Program-made: the position numbers and the translations under genes
Notes under the pieces: generated by a model
Told to the model about the DNA's origin: nothing
What the model saw: only the letters and a program-made list of their open reading frames with translations
The model's database searches: none
Source: Dysidea avara
Lineage: Eukaryota; Porifera; Demospongiae; Dictyoceratida; Dysideidae
Length of the DNA: 64,000 nucleotides
NCBI RefSeq assembly: GCF_963678975.1
Contig: NC_089277.1
Span: forward strand, 26,610,672 to 26,674,671
Reading direction: 5' to 3'
Shown: in pieces, positions 55,872-64,000 of the stretch
How the letters are laid out: the number at the start of each line of letters is the position of its first letter
Numbering within the stretch: position 1 is the stretch's first letter

Positions 55872-58756
55872 TTGTCTAACATCCACCATGTCACATCTAC
55901 TGACCTGGCACCCAAGCTAAAGATTGACATTACCACTCTTAATGGTGCCACCACCACAGCTGTTCTTCCAGTCTCGGGTGCAGATATTTCAGCAGCTGGT
56001 ACTAGTATTCTCTCTCAGCTTAATGAACACATTGACAACCTTTCACCTTCCTCTGTCATTCCCAAAGCTGCGAATGGAGCAGAGATGCATCTTGTTGGCA
56101 GGGTTCCGGTATGTTTCAAGATAGACAACAAGGAACACCTTGATGACTTGCACATTTACCCTAATGTTACAGGCACACTGATGTCCTGGAAGACATGTAA
56201 GGAACTTGGAATCCTACCAAACTGCTATCCCATTTCCAGCACTACTGTCAATTGTGTAGCCGCCACCCCTCCAGTTGCTAGTTTACCCCTTGACAAGCAC
56301 TGTGCAGTTCAGGAGTTTCCCACCGTATTTGATGGTAACATTAACAGCATGGAAGGTGAAGAATTCCATATCTACCTTAGTGATGATGCTAGACCATTTT
56401 GTGTTAACACACCCTGGTCTATTCCATATGCTTACCATAACAAGCTGAAAGCTGAACTTGACCTCTTACAATCGCAGAACATCATTGCCCCTGTTGTCGA
56501 AGCCACTGACTGGTGTGCACCTATTGTCGTAGCACCCAAGAAGAATACTGATCGGATACGTATGTGTGTTGACCTCTCACACTTAAATAGATATGTAAAG
56601 AGAGAAAGGTACCAATCACCCACCCCAGCCAAGGCCATTGCTGACATATCTGCTTGCCAAGCTAAGTTCTTCACTGTTTTGGATGCTATGAAGGGCTATC
56701 ACCAATGTCCTCTTGATCAAGAAAGTCAGCTTCTCACCATGTTCATAACACCATTTGGCAGATTTAAGTATATGTGTGCACCATACGGAATTTCCTCCAT
56801 ATCTGAACATTACAATAGACATATGTATGAAGCCTTTGAAGGTCTCTCTGGTTTCTGCCGCATAGTGGATGACATGGTTATCTATGACAGTGATGTCACA
56901 CAACATGCTTCACATGTCCGAGAATTTCTACAAAGATGTGCTGAGAAAAAGATCACCCTGAACCTAGACAAGTGCAAGTTTTGTTAGTCCTCAGTTACCT
57001 TCGCAGGATTCCAGATCTCTGCTACAGGTTACCAAGTAGACCACACTATTATAGATGTCACCTCGAAATTTCCAACTCCAGCCAACCGTACAGATCTCCG
57101 ATCCTTCTTTGGTTTGGTTAATCAACTATCAGCTAGCACAAATACCATCTCCACACTACTCACACCACTGCGCCCCTTGCTCAGTACAAAGAATGATTTC
57201 CAGTGGTCAGCCACCCACGACCAAGCATTTCAAACTGCTAAAGAATCCCTTACTGATGCACCTGTGTTGTCAGTTTTTGACATGAGTAAACCCACTAGAC
57301 TAATCACAGATGCTAGCCGCCAAGGCCTTGGATTCATACTCCAACAGCAAGACAACTCTGGCACTTGGAGTTTGATTCAGGCAGAGTCCTGATTTCTCAC
57401 TGATGCTGAATCTCGCTACGCCATCATAGAGCTGGAAATGTTGGCCGTTGCTTGGGCTACCTTGAAGTGCCACTTGACTACAACACTTTCAAGTTATCAC
57501 AGATCATAATCCTCTTATCCCTATTCTTAACCACCACCGACTTGATGAAATAGAGAATCCACGTCTTCAAAGATTAAAGATTAAGTTGATGGCATACAAT
57601 TTTATGACAGAATGGGTGAAAGGCACAAAGAATGATGCCTCAGATGCCCTGTCAAGGAACCCAGTGACAGACCCATTACCTGAAGATAGTCTTGCTGAGT
57701 TAGATACTCTTAGCCAACCAGCCCTGTCCATTACTGAGATATGAACTCTCACACAAACTGAACCACTACCATACTGCTTAGATGACCTCAGGAAAAGTGC
57801 CCAAGAAGACACAGAATATCAACAGCTCCAACATCTCATCTTACAGGGATTTCCACCCCATCGTAATCAACTACCAGATGCTTGCAAATGATACTGGAAT
57901 ACTAGAGACAGCCTCACCATTGATGATGGTCTCATTGTTTATGGCTGCAGACTTCTTATTCCCACAAAACTGCGACTGGTAATTTTGTCTCAACTCCATG
58001 AATCTCACCAGGGCACTGTAAGGACAAAACAACGTGCCCGTCTTTGCGTGTAGTGGCCAGGAATAGACAATGACATCGACAACACCATCCTGTCTTGTAA
58101 GCATTGCCAAGACCATCTCCCCAGCCATGCCAGAGAACCAATAGTTCAAAAGCCAAGAGCAGACCGCCCATTCCAGGAGACTGCTGCAGACAGCAATAGA
58201 CCATTGTTCACATGCAGGCCACACCTACCTGATCATAGTTGATTGTCACACTGATTGGCCAGCTGTTATCCTTTTACGTCCTAACACTACTACCTATACA
58301 GTCATCTCAGCTCTCCGGCAGTCCTTCTGCTGTACAGCTATACCTGACACTGTATCGTCTGACGGTGGACCGCAGTTCACATCCAAGGCATTTTCTGACT
58401 TCTCAAAGCACTGGGGTTTTCTACACAAACTTTCCTCACCACGATATCCTCAGAGTAACGGCAAAGTTGAAGCTACGGTCAAGTCCATGAAGAAACTACT
58501 TCAAAACTCATGGAATGGCAGAGCCCTAGATGATGAGAAATTTTGTCGATCATTGCTACAATACTGCAATACACCCAGTAGAAAGAATTGCTTGTCACCA
58601 GCTCAGAAACTGTTCGGCCACCCTGTGCAAGATATCCTACCAGCTCACAGGCAGTCCTTCCTACCACAGTGGCAGCGACCAGCTCAAGAGGCTACACAGC
58701 AGGCTGAAGACACTTCCAAATCATCTGCAGCCTACTACAATCGCCACGCTCACAAC
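55872..58756 (+). pseudogene. pol region of the LTR element (PR-RT-RNH-INT), multiply interrupted
   Basis: The first 371 codons are open (to TAG at 56985). The retropepsin site, normally D(S/T)GA, reads VSGADISAAG near 55970, so the catalytic aspartate is lost. The reverse transcriptase has PKKNTDRIRMCVDLSHLN, a FTVLDA..GYHQ block and the IVDDMVIY active site. RNase H follows (TDASRQGLGFIL; the frame is cut by TGA at 57389). The integrase shows the zinc-binding LHESHQG...C..C region and the D,D-35-E residues (VDC, SSDGG, VEATVKS). Further stops lie near 57744 and 58051, with frameshifts between. The 3' end goes on beyond an inserted MITE. Confidence 0.88.
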
Positions 58757-59153
58757 TAGCTATTATGCTCCAAAATCTTCCTATTATTCTTTCTGGCACT
58801 TCTTTTTTTATTCACCTATTATTCTCAAATTATTCCCAAATATGTGTGCCAAATTAGTATTTTTGTTAGGGGTTTTAAACAAGTGACTGCTCTATTAGAA
58901 TTATGGACTCGAACTTGACTGCTCTATTAGAGTAAGTGACTGCTCTATTAGAGTATCTCGATCGTTTTCACCGTTTTTATGCTTGCACTGTTTTGGTAGT
59001 AAATCTAAAAGATTTTTACACTACACCACAACAAAAACTTATCATTTTGTGCCAATTATTCTTAGAATTCATTCGATTATTCCGGAATATTCCCCAGTGT
59101 ATTTCAGTACCTATTATTCACGAAATTATGCCGGCATAATAGACGCATGCCTA
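58757..59153. mobile_element. hAT-like MITE inserted in the retrotransposon integrase, three motif copies
   Basis: 397 bp between perfect 8-bp duplications CTCACAAC (58749-58756, 59154-59161). Ends TAGCTATTATGCTCC / TAGGCATGCGTCTATTATGC. This is a complete member of the CATAATAGG family seen decayed elsewhere (29023, 33613, 47480, 52227). Motif copies at 58884-58963. Confidence 0.92.
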
Positions 59154-59161
59154 CTCACAAC

Positions 59162-59461
59162 CTGCCAGACATTCATGTTGGGTCATATGTTGCAGTACAA
59201 AATCCTCAGTCTCGACTTTGGGACATTTATGGGATAGTCACAGAGATTGGTCCACACTGTAGATATTATATCAAGACAACAGGTGGCAGAGTCCGCAATA
59301 GACGGTTCCTACGCTGTCATGTCCCAACCTCAGTACCTAATGGACTTGGACTTTGCAAATCCATGGACTCCACCACGTCTGGAGCTTCTCATACTCAACG
59401 CAGATCTACCCGGGACAAACGCCCCACCAGAAGGCTGATTGAGGATCCAAACTGGACTTAA
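59162..59461 (+). pseudogene. integrase C-terminal end of the LTR element
   Basis: Continues the integrase reading after the MITE: HVGSYVAVQNPQSRLWDIYG, IVTEIGPHCRYYIKTTGG, RRFLRCHVP, then a basic tail and stop. The V.V.......W...G.V......Y.V....G....RN..... pattern is the usual C-terminal module of Gypsy integrases. Confidence 0.8.
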
Positions 59462-59593
59462 GTGACCCGATCAACTGCAATTATAATTATTATATAAGCT
59501 TAGATTAGCTATTGATTTTTTTTGGCTGTGATTAGCACTGTTTTTGATTTGTGCAGCATTTATTTTGTAATTTTAATCCCCTAAAAATGCTTG

Positions 59594-59605
59594 AAAAGGG
59601 GGAGA
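59594..59605 (+). other. polypurine tract
   Basis: AAAAGGGGGAGA immediately before the 3' LTR, the expected plus-strand priming site. Confidence 0.85.
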
Positions 59606-59693
59606 TGTAGGAAATAGGTTATGCAATATGATGTAAGATGTATCACATGTGATTATTAGTCTGATTGTGGCTTCCTCGTGGTATGATCATACA
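59606..59693 (+). repeat. 3' LTR, 88 bp
   Basis: Partner of 54775-54862; TGTAGGAAATAGG...ATACA, followed by the TSD TGTTC, which belongs to an interrupted motif copy (TGTTCTATTAGAGTATATTA). Confidence 0.9.
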
Positions 59694-59966
59694 TGTTCTA
59701 TTAGAGTATATTAATCATCCAGTCATGAGATCTTTAACAAAATACTAGCAAAATGCTAGAATATATGATTTCTGGCATTATTCTGAAAATTATTCCACCA
59801 TAATTACCACACCCCTACATACCACTGTAACCTGTATAATTAGTCTTGTTACTGTTCCTCTTCATTCCTAGTGCCATTATCACTTCAAATAATTATCTAC
59901 AATACTTATTATTGACCATCAAAATAATTATGTGTGATAACTTTACCCGGAATAGTATGTGAGGAA

Positions 59967-60107
59967 CTGGTTATCCCTGTTCCCACTCACTTAAGGCATG
60001 ACTACTACAGGATAAATACAGGAACTACAAAACATTTGACAGAAGCCATAGAGCTCTTAGAAAGTGATGCTACAGGAATTTATAATCAAAACTGCCATAA
60101 TTGTAGT
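59967..60107 (+). CDS. possible exon of unknown plus-strand gene
   Basis: An open frame reads CEELVIPVPTHLRHDYYRIN, then TGTTKHLTEAIELLESDATG and IYNQNCHNCSG, with an acceptor-like GGAATAG before and a GTGAGTGG donor after. Protein-like, but I do not recognise it and no partner exon was found. Confidence 0.3.
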
Positions 60108-60232
60108 GGTGAGTGGGTTATCAATTAATTGCAGTCATATACAGAATACCTGGTTCAAGGTAACAATAAAATCACCAGAAAAGCAGTACAGAAATCACAC
60201 ACATTATACTATAGTAATTGTGCTGCACTAAC

Positions 60233-60313
60233 CTTTTGTTTATATGACTTTAACAACTGTACCACCTGATGATGTTTATTAGCTTTAGCTAAATCAAGTG
60301 GTGTATTATTGTG
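60233..60313 (-). CDS. ankyrin-repeat exon
   Basis: 81 bp between an acceptor (TTTTACCATATAG) and a donor (AAACAAAAG then GTTAGTGCAG), phase 0 at both ends. It reads HNNTPLDLAKANKHHQVVQL + LKSYKQK, the TPLDLA...H..VV.LL core of an ankyrin repeat. It continues in frame from the exon at 62535-62633. Ankyrin repeats bind proteins and often precede Roc-COR modules. The long Roc-COR exon on the same strand also starts in phase 0, so joining is possible but would need a ~15.7-kb intron (or further exons) across the LTR element. Confidence 0.7.
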
Positions 60314-60364
60314 CTATATGGTAAAACACGGTGTTAATGTAATGCAACTACCAGATATATTTGT

Positions 60365-60740
60365 GTCTGGACCTGCAAAACCGGGTAATTGAGCACAAAC
60401 TACACCCCATCACACAACAGGTTATATTTCAGTAATGTGTACTCTGTAACTTGTAGTAAAAAGCTATGCAAAATTTTAATAAAGGCTAAAAATTATATTA
60501 TGACCATAGCACAATGCATAAATTATTATGAGTGATGTTCAGTACTACATTCACTGCCAGTCACAAAAAAATGTTCATAGCATCATAGGAAACATTTTCA
60601 TCACATACAATACAACAAACAAAATAATAATAATTATATTAGTGGAGCAAGTTGTGACCAGGCTTGTGAAAACACGGCATGTGGGTACAAGCTACATCCT
60701 GTCACATAACAGGTTATATCTCAGTAATGGAATATTCTAC
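60365..60740. repeat. two partial TGTGACC-family MITE copies
   Basis: GTGTCTGGACCTGCAAAACC...GGTTATATTTCAGTAATG at 60365 and GTGACCAGGCTTGTGAAAAC...GGTTATATCTCAGTAATG at 60654 resemble the left half of 11541-11716. Confidence 0.55.
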
Positions 60741-60814
60741 GCTATGCTCCATACTCTAGTTAAAAATTCCAAACCATATTATTTGTGTACTTCCTTGTTA
60801 CTTTTTCTTATTAT

Positions 60815-61400
60815 GACTGGTGAACCCACGCACACTGCATCTGAAATGGCACTGTACACCCTAGCTATATCCCTTATTATCTGAAAAGTGAAGTATCCAT
60901 TATCAGCTATGTTCAACCCGTTACACAGCATTTCAAATAAAGAACTGTTCGAAATCACCTTTGCAATCCACACATATCAACAGAAAGAAAGAAATGGTGC
61001 CATGCCCCCCAGTTATATTAATTATCCTGAAAAGTGAAGTGTCCATGACGATTTGTTGTTGGCCATGTTCACTTCTGCAATCAAAATAGCTACTATAAAA
61101 AATACAGACAATTTATGTTACGAAGGAAAGCCATTGTGTGCTACCACCAAATTGACACTTTTTGCAGTCAGCAAAGATGAATCGGACACAAAGGAGAACA
61201 CTGGTAAATCCATGGAATGCATTGTACACACTGTGTTATGCTGAAAGGCACCTCTCAGGCCTAAGCAACGTCGAATAGTGAAAAAAATCAAGCCCGCAGT
61301 CTTAGCCGTTGTCGAGTTACACTTGTCTGAAGACAACAGCCAGTCAGTCAGCCAGTCAGTCAGTCAGTAGAAAATTCCATTAAATATTAAAAAAAAAATC
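60815..61400 (+). repeat. dispersed SINE-like repeat with (CAGT)n tail, copy B
   Basis: Co-linear with 23450-23960, with an internal duplication of its first part. Tail CAGTCAGTCAGCCAGTCAGT at 61333-61371. Confidence 0.75.
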
Positions 61401-61884
61401 CATAACAACTTGTTGAAAGCATTTTGGGTCAATCAGAAGGCTTGTTTGGGCTTATTTTTACCTAGCCAATACAGCCTCATTGTTATCAGGAAAAACAAGG
61501 CTGGTTTTTGGGTGATATTATTTTGTGGGCCATGCCTACTCCATTGTGATCTCTATTATACAGCACTATCGTACTGTATGATCTCAATGATTAGTCTTCA
61601 AGTTCCTCAATTATTATGATGTGCAGTACATTGCAGAAATACCAATGATAACAACACATGGTTTCAATTTTATAAGACCATAAAGTACACCATAACAGCA
61701 GTTTGGGACCATCTCAATCATCAGTTAGACTCTATTAAGGCTGTTTTGGGTGGGTAATAAATCTCATATACTCCACCTTGTTTTCTAATATACTCCACGC
61801 CTTCAAGCACAATATAACATATGCTCAAAATCGGGTTTGTCCAATCGCTATGCGTTGTTCACGTGTAGTGAATTAACGAGCATG

Positions 61885-61987
61885 ATTATTTAGTCACGTG
61901 AGGACACATAGTTGCCATGGTGCTAGTATTATCATAAGAAAACCAGCCACTTTAGCTGAGCCTACAGCAGAAACAGCCATGGATGAG
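61885..61987 (+). promoter_or_regulatory. possible promoter and tiny first exon
   Basis: TTCACGTGTAG (about 61858) and GTCACGTGAGG (61892-61902) are E-box palindromes, followed by GTTGCCATGG and a Kozak-like GCCATGG start with ATG GAT GAG then GTAAGTAATC (61979-61988). This could be the first coding exon of a plus-strand gene inside the intron of the ankyrin gene. No second exon was found. Confidence 0.3.
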
Positions 61988-62026
61988 GTAAGTAATCTGA
62001 GTGTAATGTGAAATAGAGTCTAAAGC

Positions 62027-62165
62027 AGTTGTACGGGCACAATGTGGAGTCTATGAAATTTATAAACCCTCAGGCCCTTAGTAGTGCCCTCGCTTTGCTT
62101 GTGCGCTACAGCCCGGGCTTTCGGGTTTATAAATTTCATAGACTCCACATTGTGCCCGTATAACT
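62027..62165. mobile_element. short foldback MITE, 44-bp arms
   Basis: AGTTGTACGGGCACAATGTG...TTTATAAACCC and its near-exact complement on the right (GGGTTTATAAATTTCATAGA...GCCCGTATAACT) surround a GC-richer loop (GTGCCCTCGCTTTGC, ACAGCCCGGGCTTTCG). Confidence 0.85.
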
Positions 62166-62534
62166 ATTGTATATTAGCTGCTGTAGCTAGCTAAATTTGT
62201 TAATAATGTCACTTCATTATACAGAATTTGGCCCTAAAAAGATCTGTATAGTGTATGTCATGTTACGATCTCGAGACCAAACCATAGATAATTTAGTCTC
62301 ATAGATATCTCAATTAACCAGAGGTGAGCACTAGCACCTATTCTACAAGATTTACTAACTTTCAGCTTTTCAGTTTTAAAATTCACTCTATCCAACTTGG
62401 GTGATAAGAATGTAGTGTCTTCTGGTAATCAAGTTACAGTTAGTGACAAAACATGAAGTAGTGATTATATGAGCATGAAGTAGTGATTATATGAGAAGTA
62501 CATATTGTATACTGGTGGTAACTGTAGTACTTAC

Positions 62535-62633
62535 ATGAGTAGTAGCTAATATGTTAGCTCCACTACTTAGTAGATTGTTGACCACCTCCACTTTTCCATT
62601 AGCACTGGCCCTATGTAGGGCAGTCCATCCAGC
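62535..62633 (-). CDS. ankyrin-repeat exon, exactly one 33-residue repeat
   Basis: 99 bp between an acceptor (CTATAG) and a strong donor (GTAAGTACTA), phase 0 at both ends. It reads AGWTALHRASANGKVEVVNN + LLSSGANILATTH, a textbook ankyrin repeat (G.T.LH.A...G...VV..LL..GA). Exon and repeat length coincide, which is common where repeats multiply by exon duplication. The next repeat continues at 60313. Upstream exons, if any, are beyond what I can recognise to the window end. Confidence 0.82.
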
Positions 62634-62639
62634 CTATAG

Positions 62640-64000
62640 CAATCAGTACAATCACAACATGTCATAACATACTCTGTACTAGTGTAACATCACAGTAGGG
62701 TTGAAACAATCATTTGATATTAGTCTAGGAGTACTATATAATTTTAACAGTTCAGTACCCACAAACACTAGCTATAATTATTATTTTGCTGTAACACTTT
62801 ATGCAGTACTAAACATTGCACTAACTGCATGTTTGACCCTAGAAAAACATTCAGTTTGTCTAGTGTAAATTTATTTCTAATACTGTGGTGCATTGCTTTT
62901 ACTCATCCAAAACATATTAAAATTAACATTGTCCAAAACATATTAGCAGGAGTCATATACATGGAAATTTCCCATCATGCTGTTACTTATGTTCCATTGT
63001 GCTAGCTGATTTATGCTTTTCATCCCTATTACACTGAATTATGCTGGCAAAATCGACACATACCTCTTTCTCATTCCAGTTACAATTAATTGATGAGCTA
63101 TGTACAGTATGTATATGAAAACACAAAGAAAAGATACTGTATGCACAATGTGTTTTATACTTTAGAATAGATACTAGTGTTCAATTGGGATTATCTATAA
63201 GACTAACATAACTATGGTTTGGTCTCAGTTATTGAGACCTTAAGGTTATGGTATAGTCACGGACAATCATTCAAAACTTTGAATGCCTATCGATACTTTT
63301 TGAGAAGCCCATAAAACCAGTCTAGCATCACCAAAAGTTTTAAATGAAGGTGAAGCCCTTCATATTTAACGTTTTTATATAGCTACAGTGTAGTTTGAGG
63401 CAGGTGGAACACTATGATTTGTTGTAGTAACACAAGTAAGCTGGCCTGTGCATCGCTCAGCTCCAGCTGTCACTACCATGTTTTTCTGCTGCCAAATACA
63501 GCAAAAGCTGTAGGCTCTATTGGCATTTCTGGGGCATAGTGATACTGTATATTAAATTTATTAGGTCTTGTGGAAGTGTTTTTGGTGTGTTTCTTCCCAG
63601 TGACTCAGATACAAGCCTTCAATTGCAAAGAGCTTGATTCACTTGAAAAACTACTAAAAGTTTAATAAAACATCTATACAACCAGTAACTAAAAAATTGC
63701 TTCCACAGGACCCAGATATTTTAGTTGTTTAGTTACTTGTGTTGAAATTATAAGGATTTAGTAATCTGGTTTTTGGCGGTGCGTTTTTATAAAACATTGC
63801 TCTATTGTGGACTACACACCCAAGAACAGTCGTTGTTCTGTAGTAAAATAAACAAGCACAATTAGTTGTATTGCTAACACGACACAGTTGTTGAAATTAT
63901 TTATCCCTGCTTGGTTTAAAGCAGGTTTTGTATTTTGTTCTGCCCACACATTTTAAACAATTCCGTAACCTTAACTTGATGTTCAAGGTATAGATCTTTC
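62640..64000. other. no gene seen
   Basis: AT-rich. Fragments of the CATAATAGG family at about 63030-63065. No further ankyrin exon was recognised. Confidence 0.4.

Larger units (their letters stand above)
54775..59693 (+). mobile_element. Ty3/Gypsy LTR retrotransposon, complete but disabled
   Basis: 4,919 bp with two 88-bp LTRs (TGTAGG...ATACA), a 5-bp TSD TGTTC on both sides, a primer-binding-site-like TGGCGCTGTGAGC, a gag-like region, a pol region in the order protease, reverse transcriptase, RNase H, integrase (which is Gypsy order), and a purine tract before the 3' LTR. Several stops and frameshifts, a changed protease active site and an internal MITE insertion make it inactive. The LTRs differ at only a few positions, so the insertion is not very old. 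Confidence 0.93.

Noticed and set aside
60528-60884. 118-codon plus-strand ORF
   Set aside because: Runs through a TGTGACC-family MITE fragment and the start of a SINE-like repeat.
1-64000. CRISPR arrays, bacterial operons, ribosome-binding sites
   Set aside because: The window is eukaryotic in every respect. The minisatellite at 16270 has imperfect, contiguous units without unique spacers and is not a CRISPR array.

Overview
The window reads as nuclear DNA of an early-branching animal, most probably a demosponge. The reasons are four intronless secreted genes of the sponge short-chain collagen C4-like family, a Roc-COR GTPase gene ending in two CARD-like domains, spliced genes with GT-AG introns, AT-rich intergenic DNA, and a very high load of small inverted-repeat transposons. 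I do not assign a species.

Layout. 0-5 kb is mostly unassigned and holds two decayed thiolase pieces on opposite strands. 5.1-7.2 kb has a broken tyrosine recombinase between ~365-bp direct repeats. 8.6-10.5 kb holds exons of an unknown minus-strand gene, one exon apparently split by a MITE. 11-13.2 kb is a tandem duplication, two TGTGACC-ended MITEs and an ~840-bp foldback. 14.5-22.1 kb is the C4-like cluster: two minus-strand and two plus-strand intact genes, plus a fifth, broken plus-strand member cut in two by about 2.1 kb of foldback, minisatellite and SINE-like DNA. The arrangement looks like a duplicated head-to-head pair.

22.8-38 kb is repeat-dominated: MITEs with clear target-site duplications (TSDs), LINE 3' fragments, a tRNA-derived SINE and a 3.55-kb composite element. 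38.97-44.57 kb carries the 3' half of a minus-strand gene: a Roc-COR exon, at least one unresolved exon, a CARD exon, a linker exon and a second CARD exon with the stop. Two ankyrin exons on the same strand at 60.2 and 62.6 kb may be its 5' end or a separate gene. 48-54 kb has two PIF/Harbinger-like elements, a foldback and a hAT-like MITE. 54,775-59,693 is a complete but disabled Ty3/Gypsy LTR retrotransposon with 88-bp LTRs and a perfect 5-bp TSD, itself interrupted by a hAT-like MITE.

The most unusual pattern is a short dispersed motif, GACTG + CTCTATTAGAG + TATCTCGATC, as single copies or clusters at about twenty loci. It lies inside MITEs whose termini and TSDs point to different superfamilies (hAT-like, pogo-like, PIF/Harbinger-like), next to a minisatellite whose unit resembles it, and at the LTR retrotransposon's insertion site. 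I know of no description of it and propose it as the main item to follow up.
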